Positions 7,671 to 15,204 of a DNA stretch of 29,112 nt are shown here, piece after piece; position 1 is the first letter of the stretch, and each line of letters begins with the position of its first letter. The DNA comes from Paracoccaceae bacterium. Lineage in GTDB: Bacteria > Pseudomonadota > Alphaproteobacteria > Rhodobacterales > Rhodobacteraceae. The translations under genes and the position numbers were made by a program. The stretch spans positions 1 through 29,112 of the forward strand of contig PWWF01000039.1 of NCBI GenBank assembly GCA_003561595.1, in the 5' to 3' direction. The notes below the pieces were generated by a model. It did not search any database, had not been told where the DNA came from, and was given only the letters and a program-made list of their open reading frames with translations.

Positions 7671-9181
7671 GTGATGCACGCGAACCCGCCCTGCGCCTGA
7701 AGGGCATCGTCAAGACCTTCCCCGGCGTGCGCGCCCTGGACGGCGTGGATTTCGAGGTGATGCCGGGCGAGGTCCACGCCCTGCTGGGCGAGAACGGCGC
7801 CGGCAAGTCCACGCTGATGAAGGTGCTGGCCGGCATGTACCAGCCGAACGAGGGGCAGATCATCATCGGCGGCAAGCCCGTGCAGATGACCAACCCGATC
7901 GAGGCCAAGTCCCAAGGCGTGGTGCTGATCCACCAGGAACTGAGCCTTGTCCCCGAAATGTCGGCGGCCGAGAACATCTATCTGGGTGAATTGCCGCGCA
8001 AGTCCTTCGGGCGGGTGGACTGGAAGACGCTGGAAGAGCGCTCGAACGCCATCCTCAAGCGGCTGAAATGCAGGTTCCGGGCCGAAGCGACGGTGGCGCA
8101 GCTTTCCATCGCCAACCAGCAGATGGTCGAGATCGCACGTGCCCTGACCGTCGATGCGCGGGTCGTGGTGTTCGACGAGCCGACCGCCTCGCTCACCGAT
8201 GCCGAAAAGGTGGTGCTGTTCGATATCATCAACGACCTGAAATCGCAGGGCGTGGGCATTGTCTACATCTCGCACCGCATGGATGAAATCTTCACCCTGT
8301 CGGACCGGATCACCGTGCTGCGGGACGGGGCCTATCGGGGGACCTTGACCACCGCCGAGACGAACGAGGACGAGGTCACGCGCCTGATGATCGGGCGCAG
8401 CCTTGATCTGTCGCGCAACGAGGCGGCGCCGAATTTCGGTGAAACCATGCTCGAGGTGCGGGGCCTCACCTGCGCGGGCTTGTTCGAGGATGTCAGCTTC
8501 ACCGTGCGCACCGGTGAAATCGTGGGCTTCTACGGGCTGGTCGGCGCGGGCCGGACCGAAATCGCCGAAACGCTGTTCGGCCTGCGGACCCCGACCTCGG
8601 GTGAAATCTGGGTCGACGGCCAGAAGGTCGAAATCACCTCGCCCCGCGATGCGATTGCGCTGGGTGTGTCGCTGGTGCCGGAAAACCGCAAGGAACAGGG
8701 ACTGGTGCTGCAGATGAACTGTCGCGACAACATGACCCTGCCGCAGGTGCAGGACCTGACCGCCGGGCCGTTTGTCGCGAAAGGTTCCGAGATCGCGATT
8801 TTCGACCAGTATCGGGACAAGCTGGCCATCAAGACCCCAAGCTGGCGCCAACCCACCGCCGTGCTCTCGGGCGGCAATCAGCAGAAGATCGTGATCGGCA
8901 AGTGGCTGTCGATGCAGCCCCGCGTCCTGATCGTCGATGAGCCGACCCGCGGAATCGACGTGGGTTCGAAATCCGAGATACACAATCTGCTGCGCGAACT
9001 GGCGGGGCAGGGCTATGCGGTGATCGTGATCAGCTCCGAAATGCCCGAGGTGCTGCGCGTGTCGGACCGGATCGTGGCCATGTATCACGGAAAGATCATG
9101 CGCGAGTTCACCATTGATGACGTGACCGAGGATTCGCTGGTGCAGGCGATCTCGGGGATCGCCGCGGCAGAGCCCGCCTGA
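7667..9181 (+). CDS. CUT2 ABC importer, tandem ATP-binding protein
   Basis: A 504-residue RbsA/MglA-type ATPase with two nucleotide-binding domains in one chain. Domain 1 has a full Walker A, GENGAGKST (residues 41-49), an unusual signature stretch LSIANQQ, and Walker B VVFDEPTASLTD. Domain 2 has a degenerate Walker A without Lys (GLVGAGRTE), a good LSGGNQQK signature and Walker B LIVDEPTRGID. This division, with only one fully competent Walker A, is normal for the family. The start overlaps the permease 2 stop. It is the last gene of the importer operon; the next gene is convergent after 47 bases. Confidence 0.95.
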   Translation: MSDAREPALRLKGIVKTFPGVRALDGVDFEVMPGEVHALLGENGAGKSTLMKVLAGMYQPNEGQIIIGGKPVQMTNPIEAKSQGVVLIHQELSLVPEMSAAENIYLGELPRKSFGRVDWKTLEERSNAILKRLKCRFRAEATVAQLSIANQQMVEIARALTVDARVVVFDEPTASLTDAEKVVLFDIINDLKSQGVGIVYISHRMDEIFTLSDRITVLRDGAYRGTLTTAETNEDEVTRLMIGRSLDLSRNEAAPNFGETMLEVRGLTCAGLFEDVSFTVRTGEIVGFYGLVGAGRTEIAETLFGLRTPTSGEIWVDGQKVEITSPRDAIALGVSLVPENRKEQGLVLQMNCRDNMTLPQVQDLTAGPFVAKGSEIAIFDQYRDKLAIKTPSWRQPTAVLSGGNQQKIVIGKWLSMQPRVLIVDEPTRGIDVGSKSEIHNLLRELAGQGYAVIVISSEMPEVLRVSDRIVAMYHGKIMREFTIDDVTEDSLVQAISGIAAAEPA

Positions 9182-9189
9182 AATCAGCG

Positions 9190-9228
9190 CCGGCGCGCCG
9201 TGCAGGGTCCTTGGACGCCGCGCGCCGG
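9190..9228. terminator. Possible bidirectional terminator between convergent genes
   Basis: CCGGCGCGC (9190-9198) and GCGCGCCGG (9220-9228) make a perfect 9-bp stem with a 21-base loop in the 47 bases between two convergent stops. No T run follows on either strand, so it may be only a transcript end stabiliser. Confidence 0.4.
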
Positions 9229-11760
9229 TCAGTCCGGATTATCGCCAAAGGCCAGATTGCTGCGGGCGACCTGACCCGCGGGGCTGTCGGGGTTGCGGGC
9301 ATGGGGCGGGGTCAGCGCCACGAATTCCTGCCAAAGCGGCCCGGCGCGCAGGTCGTTGCGTGTGCGCATCCCCTGCCAGCGCGCATAGAGCGCACCGGCG
9401 CCCGGCATGGTGCGCTGCGCCCCCGTCAGGCGCGACAGATGGGGGTCGTCCTCGGCCGGCATCGCGTCCAGAAGATCGGCATAGAGCCGGTCCCGCGCCG
9501 CGCCGGTCAGGAAACTGGCAGTCCCGGCGATCACCGCGCGATGGGTGCGCGGAGCAAGGTATTCGATCAGCGGGCGGTCGTCGGTGTTGATCGGCGCATC
9601 GGCAAACAGCCCCGACGCCGCGTTGCCCGCGTAGAATTTCAGCGCCCGGTCGATCAGAACATTGTCGGGCGCCTCGTCCCCCGTCATCACCCGCCATTGC
9701 GCCGCCAGCGTCCCGGGATCCAGCGGTGCGGCCTCATTGCGCCCCACCAGCGCCAGGATCGAGCGCTCGGGGTAAAGGTCCCCGCGCCAGAACGTCAGTT
9801 CGGGGAAGACCTGCGCCATGGTGTTGGCGATGATCTCGAACTCGGGGCGCGAGACCTGATAGAGCGGCATCCACTGCACATAAGTGCCGCCCTTGTTCAG
9901 CCGGGACGCGGCAAGGCGGTAATGTTCAAGCGTATAGACATTGCCCACCCCCGCGCGCCAGGGCGTGAACAGATCGGCGATGATCATGTCATAGGTGGCG
10001 CGGGACCGGGCCAGACACTGCCGCCCGTCCTCGCGGTGGATGGTCACGCGCGGGTCGGTGAAGAGGCCGTTTGTGTAGGGCTCGAACCAGTCGCGTGCGA
10101 AATCAACCACATCGGGCAGCAATTCGCAGACCGCCACCCGCTCGGGGTTTGCGAACAGCCCTGCCCCGGCGGAAATCCCGGTCCCCATGCCCAGGAAAAA
10201 GACCTCGCGCGGGTCCGGGTGGGTCAGCAGCGGGATCATGGTCTGGTTACGCTCGGGCACCAGCGCGCCGGACCCGCCCAGCGTGTAGAAATTGTTGACG
10301 CGGATGAATTTTGCGCCCCGGCGCTCGACCACGGCGACATGGGCCGAGGCGCCCTCGCGGAAGTCCAGCAATTCCTCGCCCGCGTTCAGCCGCGTAGGCT
10401 CCAGCCCCGGACGGCCCGCCATCAGCGCCACCGCCCCCGCCAGCGCGGCCAGGCGCAGGGACTGTGCCGCCAGGCGCTCATCCGGTCGCCAAAGCGCAAG
10501 CACCAGCACGGCATAGACCGCCGCCATCAGCCACAAACCCTGCCACATGCCGACCAGCGGCAGCAGCACGAAGCCCCCCGCCAGCGCGCCAAGGATCGCG
10601 CCCGTCGTGTTGACCGCGATCAACCGCCCCAGCACCGCGCCGGGCGCCCCGCCCCCCTCCATCAGCCGCAACAGGTAGGGCAGAACCGCCCCCAGGATGG
10701 TTCCGGGGATCAGCATGGTCAGCGCCGCCACGCGCCCGACCTCGGCCACATACCCCGCGAACTCGGCCCGCCCGCCCAGATAGCCCAGGCCTCGGGTCAG
10801 GTGGTGGAACAGATGCGGCGTGGCAGTGATCATGAGGGCCGAGGCCACCAGGAGCCCGGTCAGCACCGCCTCGGGGCGCGCGCGCAGCCTGTTCAGCGCA
10901 TTGGCCAGCGCCGCACCCAGCGACAGCGCCGCCAGGAACACGGTCAGCACCAGCGCGTAGGTGTAGACCGAGTTTTGCAGGACCTGGGCGAAAGCGCGGG
11001 TCCAGATCACCTCGACCGCCAGCGTGGCAAAGCCCGAGGCGAAGGCGATGCCCCAGAGCCGCGCGGGAATGGCGACATGCGCGACCGTCGCCTGCGCGAC
11101 CCGCGGCAGGGCGCGCCGCGCCAGCAGCAGCGCCGCAGCGCCCACGAACAGGTCGAACCCCACCGCCAGCAGATAGGCGCCCGAGAACCCCAGCCAAATC
11201 GGCAGGAAGAACCCCGCCGCCATCGCGCCCATCGCGCCCCCGGCAGTGTTGAGTGCATAAAGCGCCGCGCCCATGCGGCCCAGCGCATCGCGCGCGCGGA
11301 TGACGTGCTGGCCCATCAGCGGCAGCGTCCCGCCCATGAGGATCGCCGAGGGCAGCAGGATCGTCGCGGCCACGGTCGCTTTCAGCGCGGTTTCCAGCAC
11401 GGGATTGCCGCCGACCAGCGCGAAGAGCGCCGGGTATAGGCGAAAGTAGACATCAGCGACCAGGAAATGCCCCAGCGCGGTCGCCGCCACCCCGATCTCG
11501 ACCAGCCCGAAGGCGCGCAGGGGCCGCGCCAGCCGTGCCGCCAGCCGGCCGAACAGCCAGCCCCCCAGTGCGATGCCAGCAAAGAAGATGGCGATGGTCA
11601 GCGCCGCCGCCTGCGCGGTGGAGCCGAACAAGAGCCCCAACTCGCGTACCCAGAGCACCTGATAGATCAGCGCCGCGGCCCCGGAAAGCGTGAACAGCGC
11701 GCCGAGGACGGGTGTTTCGAAACGCGCCGACGCAGCGCTTTGGGCATGGGCAAGGCTCAT
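9229..11760 (-). CDS. Fused multi-pass membrane protein / spermidine-synthase-like protein
   Basis: An 843-residue protein. Residues about 15-450 hold a dozen or more hydrophobic segments in two related halves (for example AALIYQVLWVRELGLLFGST near residue 30 and TLAVEVIWTRAFAQVLQNS near 250), a family-typical internal duplication. Residues about 460-750 resemble polyamine synthases: an S-adenosylmethionine-type loop VFFLGMGTGISAG (520-532), acidic Glu546 in VAVCELLPDV, then EDGRQCL and IIADLFTPW. Databases usually name this architecture fused MFS/spermidine synthase; whether it makes polyamines is unproven. A further stretch of about 90 residues at the C-terminus is not assigned. The ATG at 11760 has no clear Shine-Dalgarno. 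It appears monocistronic. Confidence 0.85.
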   Translation of the reverse strand: MSLAHAQSAASARFETPVLGALFTLSGAAALIYQVLWVRELGLLFGSTAQAAALTIAIFFAGIALGGWLFGRLAARLARPLRAFGLVEIGVAATALGHFLVADVYFRLYPALFALVGGNPVLETALKATVAATILLPSAILMGGTLPLMGQHVIRARDALGRMGAALYALNTAGGAMGAMAAGFFLPIWLGFSGAYLLAVGFDLFVGAAALLLARRALPRVAQATVAHVAIPARLWGIAFASGFATLAVEVIWTRAFAQVLQNSVYTYALVLTVFLAALSLGAALANALNRLRARPEAVLTGLLVASALMITATPHLFHHLTRGLGYLGGRAEFAGYVAEVGRVAALTMLIPGTILGAVLPYLLRLMEGGGAPGAVLGRLIAVNTTGAILGALAGGFVLLPLVGMWQGLWLMAAVYAVLVLALWRPDERLAAQSLRLAALAGAVALMAGRPGLEPTRLNAGEELLDFREGASAHVAVVERRGAKFIRVNNFYTLGGSGALVPERNQTMIPLLTHPDPREVFFLGMGTGISAGAGLFANPERVAVCELLPDVVDFARDWFEPYTNGLFTDPRVTIHREDGRQCLARSRATYDMIIADLFTPWRAGVGNVYTLEHYRLAASRLNKGGTYVQWMPLYQVSRPEFEIIANTMAQVFPELTFWRGDLYPERSILALVGRNEAAPLDPGTLAAQWRVMTGDEAPDNVLIDRALKFYAGNAASGLFADAPINTDDRPLIEYLAPRTHRAVIAGTASFLTGAARDRLYADLLDAMPAEDDPHLSRLTGAQRTMPGAGALYARWQGMRTRNDLRAGPLWQEFVALTPPHARNPDSPAGQVARSNLAFGDNPD

Positions 11761-12152
11761 GCTCGCGTGTTATCTTGTAACATTGATGGCGACAAGACAC
11801 GGGCGCCGCCGCGCAGGACCGCGCAAGGGCGCTGATCAGGACATGCGCATTCGATCAAGGAACCGTGCGCTTTCGCCATGCGCCGGTCTCGCGGTCCCTC
11901 TGCCGCAACGGCCAGCCATCTGTTCGCACCGGGATTCAGGATCGGGCAATCCCGACAGCGCAGAATGCGCCGCGCCGCCCCTTCCGCGGGCGCGGGCGCT
12001 CGGAACATGACCCGCGGGCACGCGGGCGAACCCTTGCCCCTGACGCCAACCACTTATCGGCACGTCGGTTGCGCCGTAGCCTCCGCCAAATCGCAAATGC
12101 CCACCGCGGCGCCTGCGGTGGGCATTTCCGGGCCTCGATCCAGATCGGGATG
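11761..12152. other. Gene-free spacer
   Basis: 392 bases between two minus-strand genes. I find no convincing coding frame. It holds the strong hairpin at 12095-12127 and a weaker one at 11930-11954 (CGGGATT and AATCCCG arms, 11-base loop). The promoter of the membrane protein gene at 11760 must lie in its left part, but I cannot place it with confidence. Confidence 0.6.
12095..12127 (-). terminator. Rho-independent-like terminator of the aminotransferase gene
   Basis: AAATGCCCACCGC and GCGGTGGGCATTT form a perfect 13-bp stem with a 7-base loop, 25 bases beyond the aminotransferase stop. Read on the minus strand the stem ends in ATTT and is followed by GCGATTT, a short and broken T-rich tail. 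This is the strongest hairpin in the window. Confidence 0.8.
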
Positions 12153-13358
12153 TCACTCGGCGGCGATACCGCCGTCCACGACCCGCAGGGTGTAGGGCGC
12201 GGCATAGGTCTCCTGCGCCGCGGCTACGCCCGCGCCATAGGGCACGCGCGCCCCGGCGGCGTTGAGCGCCATTTCCACGATGCTCAGCGCGCTCAAGCAC
12301 ATGCCCTCGTTCAGGTCGCCCAGATGGCCGATCCGGAAGGCCCGCCCCGCCAGCGGTCCCAGCCCGGCGCCCAGGTAGCAGTTGTAGCGGTCCCGCGCGA
12401 TGGCGATGACCTCGCGCGCGTCGACCCCGTCCGGGGTGTAGATCGCCGTCACCGTGTCCGAGGCGCAGGCCGGGCTTTCCGCCACCGTCCGCAGCCCCCA
12501 GGCCGCCACCGCCGCGCGCACGCCGCTGGCCAGCCGGTGATGCCGGTCAAACACCCGGTCCAGCCCTTCGGCGGCCAACCGGTCCAGGGCCGCGCGCATC
12601 CCGTGCAGGAGCGGCGCGGGCGGGGTGTATGGGAAGCTGCCCGCCGCATGGGCGTTCACCATGTCGAACAGGTGGAAGTATCCGCGCGGCATGGTCGCCT
12701 TCTCGGCCAGTTCCAGCGCACGTGGGCTCAGCGCCAGCACGCCCAGACCGGCGGGGCACATCAGCCCCTTCTGGCTGCCCGCGATGGCCAGGTCCACGCG
12801 CCAGGCATCCATTTCGAACGGGACCGAGGCGATGGAGGACACACCATCCACGAACAACAGCGCGTCGTGCCCGCAGGCATCCATTTCCGCGCGCACCGCT
12901 TCGACGTCCGAGGCGACGCCGGTCGCGGTCTCGTTGTGGGTAACGAAGACGGCGCGGATGCGCCCGTCGCGATCCTCGGCCAGCTTGCGGGCAAAGGTCT
13001 CCACCGGGCAGGGCGCGCCCCAGGGCACGTCGACCACGTCCACATCCAGGCCCAGCCGCTCGGCCATCTCCACCCACAGGGTCGAGAACATGCCGTGCCG
13101 CGCCATCAGCACACGGTCGCCCGCCTGCAGCGTGTTGGCGATCGCCGCCTCCCACGCGCCGGTGCCCGAGCCGGGGAACAGTGCGATGGTCCCGTCGGTC
13201 GTGCCGAAGACCGGGCGCAGGTCATACCGGATCGGCGTCAGCAGGGACGCGAATTCGGGCGCGCGGTGATCCTGCATTGGCACCGCAAGCGCGCGGCGCA
13301 CCTCTTCGGGGATGATGGTGGGGCCGGGAATGTAAAGATGGGCGTGTCCGGTTTTCAT
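12153..13358 (-). CDS. Class V aminotransferase, glyoxylate type (BhcA / serine-glyoxylate aminotransferase-like)
   Basis: A 401-residue PLP enzyme of fold type I, class V. Features in order are IPGPTIIPEEVRRAL (10-24), SGTGAWEAA (64-72, phosphate loop), THNETATGV (140-148), the DGVSSI block with Asp171 (pairs with the PLP ring nitrogen), GSQKG with Lys197 (Schiff base), FPYTPPAPLLHGM and RIGHLGDLNEG. The pattern resembles the aspartate-glyoxylate aminotransferase BhcA of the beta-hydroxyaspartate cycle and serine-glyoxylate aminotransferases, so glyoxylate to glycine is the likely half-reaction; the amino donor is uncertain. No bhcBCD genes are nearby. The ATG at 13358 follows GGAGG; a longer frame to 13457 lacks support. 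It is divergent from a RamB/ScfR-type regulator across a palindrome-bearing promoter and ends at a strong terminator. Confidence 0.88.
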   Translation of the reverse strand: MKTGHAHLYIPGPTIIPEEVRRALAVPMQDHRAPEFASLLTPIRYDLRPVFGTTDGTIALFPGSGTGAWEAAIANTLQAGDRVLMARHGMFSTLWVEMAERLGLDVDVVDVPWGAPCPVETFARKLAEDRDGRIRAVFVTHNETATGVASDVEAVRAEMDACGHDALLFVDGVSSIASVPFEMDAWRVDLAIAGSQKGLMCPAGLGVLALSPRALELAEKATMPRGYFHLFDMVNAHAAGSFPYTPPAPLLHGMRAALDRLAAEGLDRVFDRHHRLASGVRAAVAAWGLRTVAESPACASDTVTAIYTPDGVDAREVIAIARDRYNCYLGAGLGPLAGRAFRIGHLGDLNEGMCLSALSIVEMALNAAGARVPYGAGVAAAQETYAAPYTLRVVDGGIAAE

Positions 13359-13428
13359 AGGCAATCCTCCGCTTTCCCGGCACCTGTGCCACGTTGAAAG
13401 CAAAGTCGGAAAGGAATTCGGGTTCTGT

Positions 13429-13448
13429 TGTAAATGCGAGATTTTACA
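13429..13448. promoter_or_regulatory. Inverted repeat TGTAAA-N8-TTTACA
   Basis: Perfect 6-base arms with an 8-base spacer, in the divergent promoter region. Its centre is about 31.5 bases (three turns) from the centre of the larger palindrome at 13460-13480. Possible second operator or part of the aminotransferase promoter. Confidence 0.4.
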
Positions 13449-13459
13449 GCCTCTCATTT

Positions 13460-13480
13460 TGTGAAGTTGTGAACTTCACA
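13460..13480. promoter_or_regulatory. Perfect 9-3-9 palindrome, probable operator
   Basis: TGTGAAGTT, spacer GTG, AACTTCACA. It lies between the divergent aminotransferase (start 13358) and the XRE regulator (start 13534). A possible regulator promoter overlaps it: TTGTGA at 13468-13473 and TATACA 16 bases on. It is best explained as the regulator's autoregulatory and target operator. Confidence 0.65.
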
Positions 13481-13533
13481 TTGCGTGGTATACATGATAT
13501 TGCATAAGATGAGGGATTCGGGAGGGGTTCGTC

Positions 13534-14949
13534 ATGCGCAAGACATTCATCGGTCCGCATCTGCGGCGCCTGCGCCGCGAGCGTGGCCAGACCCAGGCCG
13601 ACATGGCGCGCGCGCTGGGCATCAGCCCGGCTTATGTGAACCTGCTCGAGAACAACCAGCGCAGCGTCTCGGTCTCGATCCTGTTGCGGCTCCTGGAAAC
13701 CTATGGCGTGGACTGGCGCGACATCGCCGAGGATGACACCGGCGCGCGGCTGGCCGACCTGCGCGGGATGCTGCAGGATCCGATCTTCGACAACGCCCGC
13801 CCGGACCTGCAGGAGCTGCGCGCCGCCCTGGCCCATGCGCCGCGCCTGCTGACCGCGCTTTCGCAATTGCACCGCGCCTATCTGGCGGTAACCGACCAGC
13901 TTCAGGCGGTGGCCCTGCGCACCGGCGAGGGCGAGCCGCTGCTGGGCACCTCGCCCGAGGCGGCGGTGCACGACTTCTTCCGCCGCCATCGCAACCATTT
14001 CCCCGGTCTGGAAAAGGCCGCCGAAGCGTTCTGGGACGGCAAGCCGCCTGCCACCGACGATGTCTATGCCGCGCTCAAGGACCGTCTGGCCCGGCGCCAC
14101 CGGATCGCCGTGCGGCTGGCCCCGGTCTCCGAGATGCCCCGTACCCTGCGCCACCATGACGAAACCCGCGGCGAGGTGCTGCTGTCCGAGGCGCTGGACC
14201 ACCCCAACCGTGTGTTTCAGCTTGTCCATGTGCTGGGGCTGATCGAATGCAGCGATGCGCTGGACAAGCTGCTGGAGGGTGTGCCCGCGGACAGCCCGCA
14301 GGGGCGCGCGCGCTGCCGGGTTGAGCTGGCAAACTATTTCGCCGCCGCGCTCCTGATGCCCTATGATGCGTTTCTGACCGCGGCGCAGGCCAGCAAATAC
14401 GATTTCGACCATCTGGCCACACGCTTCGGCGTCAGTTTCGAACAGGCCTGCCACCGCGCCACCACACTGCAACGCAACGGGGCGCAGGGGGTGCCGATGT
14501 TCTTCCTGCGCATCGACAAGGCCGGGAACGTCACCAAGCGGTTCAACGCCACCGATTTCCAGTTGGCAGAATACGGTGGTGCCTGCCCGCGGCTGGACGT
14601 GCACATGAGTTTCCGCACCCCGGGCCGGATCATCCCGCAACTGGTCGAGATGCCGGACGCCTCGCGCTATTTTGTCTTCGCCCGCACCGTGGACCGGCCG
14701 CAGTTCGAACGCCACGGGCAGGACAATCGGCTGGCCGTGGCCATGGGCTGCACCATCGATAACGCCTCGGAAATCGGCTACGCCGAAGGGGTGGCGCTGG
14801 GGGATGCCCGGGTCACGCCCATCGGGATCAACTGCCGCATCTGCCCGCGCGCGGGCTGCGAACAGCGCGCCCATCACGCCCCCGCGCTGACCGCGCCCGT
14901 GGACGAACGCCGCCGCGGTGCCACGCGCTACGATTCGGTTCAGGGCTGA
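13534..14949 (+). CDS. RamB/ScfR-type transcriptional regulator (XRE HTH plus IrrE-like domain)
   Basis: A 471-residue regulator. Residues about 8-62 form an XRE helix-turn-helix (LRRLRRERGQTQADMARALG, then SPAYVNLLENNQRSVS). Residues about 180-300 resemble an IrrE/ImmA domain, but the zinc motif HExxH is degenerate (LVHVLGLIE, His232), so peptidase activity is unlikely. A C-terminal domain ends in a conserved CRICPRAGC cluster (Cys434, 437 and 442). This layout is that of the RamB/ScfR family, which controls acetate, propionate and short-chain acyl metabolism in actinobacteria and alphaproteobacteria. The ATG has GGGAGGGG upstream. It is divergent from a glyoxylate aminotransferase and probably controls it and itself through the palindrome at 13460-13480. 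The acyl-CoA-like effector is unknown. Confidence 0.88.
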   Translation: MRKTFIGPHLRRLRRERGQTQADMARALGISPAYVNLLENNQRSVSVSILLRLLETYGVDWRDIAEDDTGARLADLRGMLQDPIFDNARPDLQELRAALAHAPRLLTALSQLHRAYLAVTDQLQAVALRTGEGEPLLGTSPEAAVHDFFRRHRNHFPGLEKAAEAFWDGKPPATDDVYAALKDRLARRHRIAVRLAPVSEMPRTLRHHDETRGEVLLSEALDHPNRVFQLVHVLGLIECSDALDKLLEGVPADSPQGRARCRVELANYFAAALLMPYDAFLTAAQASKYDFDHLATRFGVSFEQACHRATTLQRNGAQGVPMFFLRIDKAGNVTKRFNATDFQLAEYGGACPRLDVHMSFRTPGRIIPQLVEMPDASRYFVFARTVDRPQFERHGQDNRLAVAMGCTIDNASEIGYAEGVALGDARVTPIGINCRICPRAGCEQRAHHAPALTAPVDERRRGATRYDSVQG

Positions 14950-15045
14950 GCGGCATCCGGTTTTCTTGGTGCCGCCATTGAACACAAGCCCCCGCCTCTG
15001 CCACCGGCAGGGCGAGCGCTGTCCTGTGTTGGATAGGGGGCGTGC

Positions 15046-15106
15046 GGGTGGGTAGGCGGGGCACGCGCCGAGGGCGCTTTTTCAGGGTGCGCACGGGAAC
15101 GCGCAC
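15046..15106. repeat. Repeat-like element, copy A
   Basis: Contains GGGTGGGTAGG (15046-15056), GGGCGC (15072-15077) and ACGGGAA (15093-15099), with an inverted repeat GTGCGC-N8-GCGCAC at 15087-15106. The same blocks occur in the same order and orientation at 17986-18026, on the other side of the ligase/exonuclease pair. Confidence 0.4.
15065..15082 (+). terminator. Short hairpin with T run
   Basis: GCGCC and GGCGC form a 5-bp stem with a 3-base loop, followed directly by TTTTT. It lies 116 bases after the RamB/ScfR-type regulator stop and may end its transcript. It is part of the repeat-like stretch at 15046-15106. Confidence 0.5.
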
Positions 15107-15204
15107 GGGCGTCCCCGGATCGCCTACCGATCACCGCGCAGGCCGCTTGCCCCAACGGCACTCGAACACGGGTGACATGCGCCAAAGCCCCGAACGTGGC
15201 GCGC

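Noticed and set aside
9211..11439. 742-codon open frame on the plus strand
   Set aside because: It lies antisense to the fused membrane/spermidine-synthase-like gene, which has clear family motifs. The reading is rich in Arg, Gln, His and Gly with no recognisable domain, as expected from the complement of GC-rich coding DNA.
11865..13397. 510-codon open frame on the plus strand
   Set aside because: Antisense to the aminotransferase and running through its terminator hairpin; no domain seen.
13359..13457. Upstream extension of the aminotransferase by 33 codons
   Set aside because: The ATG at 13358 has GGAGG at proper distance and begins the family-typical N-terminus; the extension would run into the operator region.
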